This document shows positions 28,068 to 35,078 of a stretch of 54,723 nt of DNA, in pieces. Position 1 is the stretch's first letter, and each line of letters begins with the position of its first letter. The notes under the pieces are model-generated. The model was not told where the DNA came from. It worked only from the letters and a program-made list of their open reading frames with translations, and ran no database searches. This stretch comes from Deltaproteobacteria bacterium (GTDB lineage: Bacteria > Desulfobacterota > Syntrophia > Syntrophales > JAIPED01): positions 1 to 54,723 of the forward strand of contig JAIPED010000005.1 of assembly GCA_021737325.1 (NCBI GenBank). Direction: 5' to 3'. A program made the position numbers and the translations under genes.

Positions 28068-28910
28068 ATGGTTGTTGCGGTTGCTTCAGGAAAAGGCGGA
28101 ACGGGAAAAACAACGGTGGCGGTAAATCTCGCTCGAGTTTTTGGGGAACGGGTGCAACTGCTGGATAGTGATGTAGAGGAACCAAATGCGCATCTATTTT
28201 TTCCCGCCGCGCAAATGCAGGAGCGTTATGTCGTTTCGCAGCCAGTGCCCTATGTCGATGAGAAGCTCTGCAATGCTTGCGGAGAATGCGCCCTGTTTTG
28301 CCGTTTTAACGCCATCGTTTCGTTTTCCACAACTCCCCTTGTTTTTCCCGAGCTGTGCCACTCTTGCGGTGGTTGTGCGGTAATATGCCCGCAAAAAGCC
28401 ATCACGGAAATGGAAAACCGCATTGGCGAGGTGGAGATACTGGTTGCCGATAACATTAGGTTGATTAAGGGAGTGTTGGATGTGGGTAAGCCCATGGCGC
28501 CGCCTCTCATTCGCGCCACACTGAAGTATCTAGAAAAAAATACACCCGCAATCATTGATGCCCCACCAGGGACATCATGTCCGGTAATTGCCGCGCTTAG
28601 AGGTGTTGATTTTGCCTTGCTGGTTGCCGAGCCGACGGCCTTTGGGCTGAACGATTTAGCCTTGGCGGTGGAGGTTCTCTACGCGATAGATGTGGAATTT
28701 GCCGTGGTAATTAACCGTGATGGAAGTGGTGATGATCGGGTGAAGCGCTTCTGTGATGACCGGGGGATCGAGGTTATTGCTTCTATTCCCTATGATAGGC
28801 GGATAGCGGAGATTTACGCTCATGGCAGGCTCATTGTTGATGCAATCCCTGCATACCTCGAGATTTTTGTGAACATCAAAAAAAGAATTCAGGAAAAAGG
28901 AGCAAGGTAA
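28068..28910 (+). CDS. MinD/ParA-type ATPase with inserted 2x[4Fe-4S] ferredoxin domain (first copy)
   Basis: A deviant Walker A P-loop (ASGKGGTGKTT, residues 6-16) starts the ATPase fold. Between the first and second strands lies a ferredoxin insert with two CxxCxxCxxxC sets (CNACGECALFCRFNAI and CHSCGGCAVICPQKAI, about residues 67-115). The fold then continues with IIDAPPGTSCPV. Proteins of this type are common in anaerobes next to NifX, DUF5320 and Mrp genes; none of the close family has a settled function. ATP-driven transfer of Fe-S clusters or electrons is inferred. The next gene (fmdB-like) starts directly after its stop. Confidence 0.88.
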   Translation: MVVAVASGKGGTGKTTVAVNLARVFGERVQLLDSDVEEPNAHLFFPAAQMQERYVVSQPVPYVDEKLCNACGECALFCRFNAIVSFSTTPLVFPELCHSCGGCAVICPQKAITEMENRIGEVEILVADNIRLIKGVLDVGKPMAPPLIRATLKYLEKNTPAIIDAPPGTSCPVIAALRGVDFALLVAEPTAFGLNDLALAVEVLYAIDVEFAVVINRDGSGDDRVKRFCDDRGIEVIASIPYDRRIAEIYAHGRLIVDAIPAYLEIFVNIKKRIQEKGAR

Positions 28911-29153
28911 GTGCCGACCTACGAGTACGAATGCCAAAAATGTGGATTTTGCTTTGAAGCGGAGCAATCCATCAAATCCGTCCCTCTGGAGGAATGCTCC
29001 CAATGCCATGGCAGGGTAAAAAGGCTCATCAGTGCTGGCGGGGGATTTCTGTTAAAGGGGGCAAGAGGCGAGGCGAATTGCGATGCTCATTCCTGCTCAC
29101 TTGCGCGGAGCGGACGGGGGTGTCCCCTGCCAAGTGCTGGGGAATTTTCCTGA
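28911..29153 (+). CDS. FmdB-type zinc ribbon protein
   Basis: The 80-aa protein begins MPTYEYECQKCGFCFEAEQS and continues with CSQCHGRVKRLISAGGGFLLKG, the standard FmdB/CxxC_CXXC_SSSS regulatory zinc-ribbon pattern. The two CxxC pairs should bind one zinc. FmdB was named after a formamidase neighbour; its exact role is unknown. It starts with GTG immediately after the upstream ATPase stop codon. The last 25 residues are not conserved in type. Confidence 0.8.
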   Translation: MPTYEYECQKCGFCFEAEQSIKSVPLEECSQCHGRVKRLISAGGGFLLKGARGEANCDAHSCSLARSGRGCPLPSAGEFS

Positions 29154-29244
29154 GGATCTTAGCCATTCGTCAGGTTCTGGCGGGCGGATATTTAGGCGAT
29201 TGTGACAAATAATACAAATGATACGAAGCTTCGATGAGGTGATG

Positions 29245-30126
29245 ATGCGGGAGATAGCTGTTATCAGTGGCAAGGGAGGAACGGGGAAAACGAGCATTGC
29301 GGCGTCTCTCGCGGTGTTGGCGGAGAAAGCGATTGTTGTTGATTGCGATGTTGATGCCGCTGATTTGCACCTACTGCTGGAGCCGCGTGTGATTACAACC
29401 AACGATTTCTACAGCGGTTTTACGGCGATGATCCGTCAGGAGGATTGTTCCCGTTGCGGACTATGCGCCAGATTGTGCCGCTTTAATGCGGTGGTGGAAA
29501 AAGTTACTGGTGGCGATTGCTTGCCGCAATACCATATAGATAAAATTGCGTGCGAAGGTTGTGGTTTGTGCGTGCGGTTGTGCCCGGCAAAAGCGATAGA
29601 TTTCCCTCAAAGCCTCTGTGGAAAATGGATGGTATCCGAGACCCGCGTGGGTAAAATGGTTCATGCTCGTTTGGGTATTGCCGCCGAAAATTCGGGTAAA
29701 CTCGTTTCCACTATACGGCAGGAGGCTAAAAAAATTGCCCAGCAGGAAGGGGTGCCGCTTATTATTATTGATGGACCGCCAGGAATCGGTTGTCCGGTTA
29801 TCGCTTCCGTTACGGGAGCAACGGAAGTGTTGATCGTTACGGAACCGACGGTTGCGGGTGAACATGATTTGGAGAGGGTTTTGCTCTTGACGCGTCATTT
29901 TGCGATTCCCGCGAGCGTTTGTGTCAATAGATGGGATATTGCTGTAGCGATCACCGAACGCATTGAGGCTAAAGCTAGGCAATTAGGGGCGAAGGTGGCG
30001 GGGCGTGTTCGCCATGATTTGGGTATAACAACGGCGCAGTTACAGAAAGCCACCGTTGTCGAAACGGCAAGCGCGAGTGCCAACGATATTATTCAGTTAT
30101 GGGAGAACATCCAGCATGGAGCATAA
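29245..30126 (+). CDS. MinD/ParA-type ATPase with inserted 2x[4Fe-4S] ferredoxin domain (second copy)
   Basis: It is a paralogue of the ATPase at 28068. The P-loop ISGKGGTGKTS is at the N-terminus, followed by DCDVDAADLHLLL, then two 4Fe-4S motifs (CSRCGLCARLCRFNAV and CEGCGLCVRLCPAKAI) and the late IIIDGPPGIGCPV and TEPTVAGEHDL blocks. Tandem pairs like this probably act as a heterodimer, since ParA/MinD ATPases work as dimers. The start was placed at the ATG after GAGGTG; a frame extends 9 codons upstream. The NifU-like gene begins 11 bases before its stop. Confidence 0.88.
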   Translation: MREIAVISGKGGTGKTSIAASLAVLAEKAIVVDCDVDAADLHLLLEPRVITTNDFYSGFTAMIRQEDCSRCGLCARLCRFNAVVEKVTGGDCLPQYHIDKIACEGCGLCVRLCPAKAIDFPQSLCGKWMVSETRVGKMVHARLGIAAENSGKLVSTIRQEAKKIAQQEGVPLIIIDGPPGIGCPVIASVTGATEVLIVTEPTVAGEHDLERVLLLTRHFAIPASVCVNRWDIAVAITERIEAKARQLGAKVAGRVRHDLGITTAQLQKATVVETASASANDIIQLWENIQHGA

Positions 30127-30535
30127 AATTGAAGAAGAATTGCAAGGTTTTTCTGAGATCGCCTGCCAACATGCCCTCTATCCGTATAGCTACGGCGAGC
30201 CTTGCCGCTTTAACACATACGAACAGATCCAGGGACCATGCGGAGACACGGTAAGGATTTGGCTCTACTGCGAAGACGAGCTGGTCCATGAAGCCGCTTT
30301 TGCCACCGATGGCTGCGCTTCCTCCATCGCTTGTGGGAGTGTTACCGTATCGTTGGCACAGGGGGTAAAACTGCAGGACGCCCTAAAAATAGGGCAGAGG
30401 GAGGTCCTTGCCGCGCTGGGGCAATTTCCCGTAGAATTTGCGCACTGTGCGCTATTGGCAAGCAACACGCTCAAGGGTGCCATTAAAAAATATTTGAACC
30501 AGAGGGAAAGGAACGAAGATGGAAGACAAGAATAA
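30116..30535 (+). CDS. IscU/NifU N-terminal-type Fe-S scaffold-like protein
   Basis: The 139-aa protein resembles the NifU_N/IscU fold. It has three conserved cysteines in the expected order: one in PCGDTVRIWL, one in TDGCASSIACGS (the DGC motif), and one in EFAHCALLASNTLK. These ligate a transient cluster in known scaffolds. It overlaps the ATPase gene upstream by 11 bp and the Mrp gene downstream by 17 bp, a tight coupling that argues for a shared complex. It would build or hold a cluster for the ATPases, but no cysteine desulfurase gene is in the operon. Confidence 0.8.
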   Translation: MEHKIEEELQGFSEIACQHALYPYSYGEPCRFNTYEQIQGPCGDTVRIWLYCEDELVHEAAFATDGCASSIACGSVTVSLAQGVKLQDALKIGQREVLAALGQFPVEFAHCALLASNTLKGAIKKYLNQRERNEDGRQE

Positions 30536-31379
30536 CGGTTGTGGTGGTTGTGCGGATGCCGCCTGCGAGGCGGAAAAGCGCAAGAATACCGAAGCTATGG
30601 AAAAGCAAAAATTAAGTTCGCGATTATCCAAAATCAAACGCAAGATCGTGGTGATGTCGGGCAAAGGAGGTGTTGGTAAAAGCACGGTGGCGGTGAATCT
30701 GGCTGTTTCTTTGGCGCTAAAGGGCAAGCGGGTCGGTTTGCTGGATGTGGATATCCACGGTCCCAGTATCCCGACGATGCTGGGAATAAAGGGGCGGCAA
30801 ATGACGGGAAGCGAAGATGGAATTAACCCCGTTGAGGTTGAAGGGTTAAAGGTCATGTCCATAGGATTACTAGCCAGTAATGACGAGGAGGCAATCATTT
30901 GGCGTGGTCCTGTGAAAGGTGCTGTTATCAAACAGTTTATTCAGGATGTTGCTTGGGGTGATTTGGATTATTTAATTGTTGATGCCCCTCCGGGCACTGG
31001 GGATGAGCCATTATCCCTTTGTCAAATCATTGGCACTCTTGACGGTGCGGTTATCGTTACAACGCCACAAAAGGTTGCCAGTGTGGATGTCAAAAAATCT
31101 ATCACCTTTTGTCGACGGCTGAATGTTCCTATTCTTGGAGTTGTGGAAAACATGAGCGGATTTGTTTGTCCTCATTGTGGACAACGAACGGACATCTTTC
31201 CTGCTGGTGGTGGTGCACAACTGGCAAGGGAGATGGGTGTAAAATTCCTTGGTGCGATTCCGCTTGATGCTCAAGTTGCGGATTCCGGCGATAGTGGCCT
31301 TGCCTTTATTCATCACTATGCGGAGAGCTCTACCGCGAAGGCGATGGCTGAAGTTATCAAGCCTATTTTAGATTTATAA
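30519..31379 (+). CDS. Mrp/Nbp35-family Fe-S carrier ATPase
   Basis: This P-loop ATPase carries and delivers 4Fe-4S clusters in the cytoplasm. The N-terminus has a CGGCADAAC cysteine group as in Nbp35. The core has MSGKGGVGKSTVAVNLAVSLA, DVDIHGPSIPTMLG, IIWRGPVKGAVIKQF and IVDAPPGTGDEPL. The C-terminal CPHCG pair provides the inter-subunit cluster ligands. At 286 aa it matches the deltaproteobacterial and archaeal type. Its position after an IscU-like scaffold fits a build-and-deliver pathway for an unknown target enzyme. Confidence 0.92.
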   Translation: MEDKNNGCGGCADAACEAEKRKNTEAMEKQKLSSRLSKIKRKIVVMSGKGGVGKSTVAVNLAVSLALKGKRVGLLDVDIHGPSIPTMLGIKGRQMTGSEDGINPVEVEGLKVMSIGLLASNDEEAIIWRGPVKGAVIKQFIQDVAWGDLDYLIVDAPPGTGDEPLSLCQIIGTLDGAVIVTTPQKVASVDVKKSITFCRRLNVPILGVVENMSGFVCPHCGQRTDIFPAGGGAQLAREMGVKFLGAIPLDAQVADSGDSGLAFIHHYAESSTAKAMAEVIKPILDL

Positions 31380-31398
31380 ACGAAGGGAGAATATCAAT

Positions 31399-31737
31399 AT
31401 GAAAATTGCCATTCCTACGGCTGGTGGTTTACTGGCGATGCACTTTGGTCACTGTGAGAGCTTTACCCTGATTGATGTTGATGAGACGACAAAAACCATC
31501 GGCAAGGTTACTGCTGTGGTGCCGCCGCCGCACCAACCGGGGCTATTGCCCCCATGGGTCAAAGAACAAGGCGCCACGCATGTGATTGCGGGTGGTATGG
31601 GTGCGCGAGCACAGGAGCTTTTTGCCGCACAGGGGATAAAGGTCTTGGTTGGGGCAACGGCGGAAAATCCAGAAAAAATTGTATCAGATTTTTTAACGGG
31701 TAAATTAATTGTTGGTCTCAACGCCTGCGATCACTAA
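31399..31737 (+). CDS. NifX/NifB-type cofactor-binding protein (third copy)
   Basis: A 112-aa single-domain member of the dinitrogenase iron-molybdenum cofactor family. It begins MKIAIPTAGGLLAMHFGHCESFTLIDVD, with the HFGHCE motif typical of the stand-alone group, and has THVIAGGMGARAQELFAAQGIKVLVGA. It follows the Mrp ATPase by 19 bp. Its His/Cys pair in HFGHC may bind iron or another metal. The three NifX-type proteins in the operon are clearly different from each other, so they are not recent duplicates. Confidence 0.9.
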   Translation: MKIAIPTAGGLLAMHFGHCESFTLIDVDETTKTIGKVTAVVPPPHQPGLLPPWVKEQGATHVIAGGMGARAQELFAAQGIKVLVGATAENPEKIVSDFLTGKLIVGLNACDH

Positions 31738-31765
31738 CGCGGCTTATTAAACAAGGGGGGATCAG

Positions 31766-32791
31766 ATGTTCAACGCGAATAAATGTGATTTTTGTGGGGA
31801 ATGTTTGGCGCGGTGTTACTATCTGCCGTTTGATAGCGTTAGTGGTGGGATAGCGATAAAGGAGTTGCTCAAGTTGCGGGAAGGGGCAAGGGAGGAACCT
31901 CCTCAGTGGATTTATGATTGCATTACTTGCGTTGCCTGCAACGAGTACTGCGAGCAAGGGGCAAAGCCCTTCGATTTGATTTTATCCTGGATGGAAAAGG
32001 ATTTTACCAGCTGGGAATTGCGCGAGCAAATGGCGGCACGATTTTTGCCCGAAGGTCCTCCCAAACCGATTGAACGGCGAGAGAGGATGATGTCTCTCTG
32101 CGTAATGCAGGGAAGTATGCCATGGGCTTTGCAAGGGCAACTGTTCGAGAATATCCCTCTGTTAAAGGGCAAGCACTACTTCTGCAATGTGCTCTTTGTG
32201 CACATGGGCGATGAAAGCATCATGCGCGAGCGGTTACAGGCGATGGTGGATAACCTTGCCGCTTCTGGCGCGAAGGAGATAGTTTTTGTCCATGATGATT
32301 GCTACGCTGCGGTAAAAGGGATGGCGCCGGAATATGGCATCAATATTCCTTTTCGCCCGGTGCACCTTTTTGAGTATCTCCATGAATATCTCATAGCAAA
32401 CAGTAAAAAGGTCAAGAAACTGGGTATTCTTGTGGCGTATCAACGCCCCTGCGCTTCGCGCTACACGACCGAGAAAGATTATCTCGTTGATGAAATTTTC
32501 CAGCTTATCGGAGTGGAGAGGGTTAAACGAAAATATGACGGGCTAAAAGCGCTCTGTTGCGGGGTGGAGATTGCTGGACCTGGTTTGAAGCTGTTTCCTC
32601 GTGGCAAAAACTATGAGCCTTACCGTGATTTGAACATCGCCGACGCGAAGGCTAGCGGTGCAGAGGCGATGGTGTATCTTTGCCCGATGTGCTTTAACAC
32701 CCTTAAAGAAAAATCCCAGTTAGCAGGGCTGAAAAACTACATGATCAGCGATATCTGCCGTCTTGCTTTGGGAGAAAATCCGCAAGCATAG
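31766..32791 (+). CDS. Fe-S protein with ferredoxin and CCG-type cysteine motifs (HdrB/HdrD/GlpC-like)
   Basis: Two 4Fe-4S motifs open the protein (CDFCGECLARC at residues 8-18 and CITCVACNEYC at about 52-62). The C-terminal half has Cys patterns of the CCG family: RPCAS, ALCCGVEIAG and YLCPMCFNTL. In heterodisulfide reductase this arrangement binds a noncubane cluster that reduces disulfides, and in related proteins it passes electrons. The 341-aa protein is soluble with no membrane segment. A thiol/disulfide redox role next to a CoA-disulfide-reductase-like enzyme is inferred. A GGGGGGA ribosome binding site precedes the ATG. Confidence 0.82.
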   Translation: MFNANKCDFCGECLARCYYLPFDSVSGGIAIKELLKLREGAREEPPQWIYDCITCVACNEYCEQGAKPFDLILSWMEKDFTSWELREQMAARFLPEGPPKPIERRERMMSLCVMQGSMPWALQGQLFENIPLLKGKHYFCNVLFVHMGDESIMRERLQAMVDNLAASGAKEIVFVHDDCYAAVKGMAPEYGINIPFRPVHLFEYLHEYLIANSKKVKKLGILVAYQRPCASRYTTEKDYLVDEIFQLIGVERVKRKYDGLKALCCGVEIAGPGLKLFPRGKNYEPYRDLNIADAKASGAEAMVYLCPMCFNTLKEKSQLAGLKNYMISDICRLALGENPQA

Positions 32792-32820
32792 CGAGCGCTA
32801 ATTTTAAAGGAGGATCCATC

Positions 32821-33654
32821 ATGGAAGTGCGTTTGACGGTTCTTTGTGAAAATTCGGTTTTATTTCCCCGAGGTGTTATTGGTGAGCACGGCTTTGCTTG
32901 CTACGTCGAAACACCCCGGGGGAATTATCTTTGGGATACCGGGCAGGGCTTTGGCATCGTGCAAAACGCCATAACACTTCGCAAGGATCTAACGGCAATT
33001 ACCGCACTGATTTTAAGTCACGGGCATTATGACCACACTGGCGGACTGGATAAGGTTTTGATGCTTCGCGACAAAACTAGGGCGCTGGCACACCCCGATA
33101 TCTTCGTTAATCGCTACTGGAAATTATCGAATAAAAATCTTGGTATTGGGATGCCCTTTTCTCGTGGTTTTTTGGAGGGGCTCGGCGCCGAGTTTGAGCT
33201 AAGCACCGATTTTAGAGAGGTAGCGGATAGCGTGTACCTCACAGGCGAAGTTACGAGGCTGAACGATTTTGAAAAAGGCGATTTGGGGATGGCAGGGATT
33301 TACGCTGGCGTTGAAGTCTCTCCCGACCCCATTAGGGATGATAACAGCCTTATCTTGGATACAAGCAAGGGGCTGGTTATCCTTCTAGGTTGCGCCCACG
33401 CGGGGATGATCAATATTATTGACTACGCCCGCCAAAAAACGGGGAAAAATAAAGTCTATGCCGTTGTTGGTGGTACGCACATGGGCTTTGCCTCCCCCGC
33501 GCAGTTTGAGAAAACGCTAACAGTTATTGGCGATTACGGCATTGAAAGGGTTGGGGTGGCGCACTGCACAGGGCTTCTTCAGGGGGCTAGGCTTTGCAAC
33601 CTCTTGGGGGACAAGTTCTTCTTCGGCGCGGTCGGCGCCGTTTTGGAGGTGTAA
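32821..33654 (+). CDS. Metallo-beta-lactamase-fold hydrolase (DHPMP-synthase-like)
   Basis: The 277-aa protein has the metal-binding motif LSHGHYDHTGGL (about residues 65-76), a later GCAHAGMINIIDYA block and a final GVAHCTG, as in the MBL group annotated as 7,8-dihydropterin-6-methyl-4-(ribofuranosyl)-aminobenzene-5-phosphate synthase. That archaeal activity is unlikely to apply directly; the substrate is unknown. It is the last gene of the Fe-S operon, 29 bp after the CCG protein, with AAAGGAGGA before the ATG. Confidence 0.88.
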   Translation: MEVRLTVLCENSVLFPRGVIGEHGFACYVETPRGNYLWDTGQGFGIVQNAITLRKDLTAITALILSHGHYDHTGGLDKVLMLRDKTRALAHPDIFVNRYWKLSNKNLGIGMPFSRGFLEGLGAEFELSTDFREVADSVYLTGEVTRLNDFEKGDLGMAGIYAGVEVSPDPIRDDNSLILDTSKGLVILLGCAHAGMINIIDYARQKTGKNKVYAVVGGTHMGFASPAQFEKTLTVIGDYGIERVGVAHCTGLLQGARLCNLLGDKFFFGAVGAVLEV

Positions 33655-33863
33655 GAAGAGCAAACACGGGGAACAATAAAAAAAGAGGAAGCAATTCTAT
33701 TTTCAGCAGGTTAAAATCAGCATTGCGCCGTGCTTTATTAGTTTGCCTGAAAGAAGGGCAAGGAGATTTAACAGAAAACAACGGCAAAACGGGAAGCAGT
33801 TGGGGTGTGTTGTTTGGGTGTTGGAGACAATAACAAGGATAGCTACAGGAAAAGCCGCATAGC

Positions 33864-33892
33864 CGAGGATTTTTTTGCCTCAACAATCCTCG
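33864..33892 (+). terminator. Hairpin after the Fe-S operon
   Basis: CGAGGATT (33864-33871) pairs with AATCCTCG (33885-33892). The loop contains a T run but none follows the stem, so it is a weak candidate terminator. Confidence 0.35.
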
Positions 33893-33928
33893 AACGGGTC
33901 GCGAGCATCTTTTTCAATTATCGGCAGA

Positions 33929-33934
33929 TATAAT
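33929..33934 (+). promoter_or_regulatory. Candidate -10 box for rpoZ-pyrF
   Basis: TATAAT is perfect, but the -35 region (CATCTT or similar) is weak. It lies 126 bp upstream of the rpoZ start. Confidence 0.3.
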
Positions 33935-34059
33935 CACATAATTCTTCATCGCTAAGGCAGGATATTTCTACCTCGAAAATCAGGAAGGTGGGTGTTCGCT
34001 CCTTGACGACGGAAGGCAAAAAAAGTAAGCGTTCACGCCTATGGTCTGAGGAGGCTTAA

Positions 34060-34332
34060 ATGGCGCGGGTTACAATTGAGGATTCGTTACTAAAGGCAAA
34101 AAACAAGTTCGCACTGGTAGTTTTGGCATCTGATCGTGCCAAACAGTTGGCAAAAGGGGAATATAAACCGCTGGTAGAAGCGAAAAATCGTCCAGTGGTG
34201 GTGGCGTTGCGGGAGATTGCGGCCGGCAAGGTAGGTTACGAGCATCCCGAGCTTTTGCACAGAGATAGCGATGCTGGTTCTATCCAATTCGACGATATGG
34301 AATTTACCGATGACGATGAAGAGGGCGAATAA
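34060..34332 (+). CDS. rpoZ: RNA polymerase omega subunit
   Basis: Omega helps assemble and stabilise RNA polymerase by clamping the beta-prime subunit. The 90-aa protein starts [30 protein letters not shown] and has [16 protein letters not shown], both characteristic, followed by the acidic tail. The ATG is preceded by GAGGAGG. The pyrF start lies inside its 3' end (17-bp overlap). Confidence 0.95.
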   Translation: MARVTIEDSLLKAKNKFALVVLASDRAKQLAKGEYKPLVEAKNRPVVVALREIAAGKVGYEHPELLHRDSDAGSIQFDDMEFTDDDEEGE

Positions 34333-35059
34333 AACTGCTCGCGAGCGGGTAATTTTTGCTCTGGACATCGGCGATGGTTGGGAAAAAGCCCTTTCCTGGG
34401 TGGAGCTATTGGCGCCCCATGTGGGGATGTTCAAGGTGGGAAAAGAAGCATTTACCCACTATGGGCGGTCGCTGGTGGAATCCATTAACAGCGGTGGGGG
34501 ACGCGTTTTTCTTGATCTCAAGTTTCACGATATTCCTAACACCGTAGCTGCAGCGGCTACTTCCGCAACCGCGATGGGGGTTGCAATGTTCAACATCCAT
34601 GCCCTGGGTGGGCGGGAGATGATTGCCGCCGCCTCTAACGCGGTCAAGTCAACCGCCATTAAGCATGGCTTGCCCAAGCCGATACTTCTTGCCGTAACCG
34701 TCCTTTCTAGCATTGATGACGCTGATCTTGCAGAGATGGGATTTAGCAAATCGGTGCAAGAACTGAGCATTCATTTGGCACTGATGGCCAAGCAAGGTGG
34801 AGCCGATGGTGTTGTTGCTTCCGGTGAGACCATTGCGGCGATTCGCCAGGCTTGTGGCGATGATTTTTTGATAGTGGCCCCTGGCATTCGCGAAGTTCAA
34901 ACAAGCGATGACCAAAAGCGTGTTTTAACGCCTCAACGGGCGATATCCCTCGGGGCGGACTATTTGGTCATTGGTCGCCCAATAAGTTCTGCCACGGACC
35001 CTGTAGCGAAGTGTAAGAAAATCGCCCAGGAAATGGAAGCAGTTACCGGTGGAAAATAG
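34316..35059 (+). CDS. pyrF: Orotidine 5'-phosphate decarboxylase
   Basis: It converts OMP to UMP, the last step of de novo pyrimidine synthesis. The 247-aa TIM barrel shows FALDIGDG, the catalytic [13 protein letters not shown] (K and D residues), [30 protein letters not shown] and [11 protein letters not shown]. The start inside rpoZ (ATG at 34316, or 34310) implies translational coupling; a longer frame from 34271 has no support. Confidence 0.94.
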   Translation: MKRANKTARERVIFALDIGDGWEKALSWVELLAPHVGMFKVGKEAFTHYGRSLVESINSGGGRVFLDLKFHDIPNTVAAAATSATAMGVAMFNIHALGGREMIAAASNAVKSTAIKHGLPKPILLAVTVLSSIDDADLAEMGFSKSVQELSIHLALMAKQGGADGVVASGETIAAIRQACGDDFLIVAPGIREVQTSDDQKRVLTPQRAISLGADYLVIGRPISSATDPVAKCKKIAQEMEAVTGGK

Positions 35060-35078
35060 CGGAATGGTGGAGGGGTAA

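Larger units (their letters stand above)
33655..34059. other. Intergenic region before rpoZ
   Basis: There is no believable gene. It holds a hairpin CGAGGATT/AATCCTCG at 33864-33892 that may end the Fe-S operon transcript, and a perfect -10 hexamer TATAAT at 33929-33934. The remaining 120 bases up to rpoZ would form a leader with no riboswitch that I recognise. Confidence 0.4.

Noticed and set aside
23126-31737. Nitrogen fixation gene cluster
   Set aside because: NifX-type and NifU-like proteins alone do not show nitrogen fixation; nifH, nifD, nifK, nifE, nifN and a radical SAM nifB are absent from the window.
33594-33833. 79-codon frame overlapping the end of the MBL hydrolase gene
   Set aside because: It is the wrong frame of the hydrolase gene running into the intergenic region; very basic, no domain.
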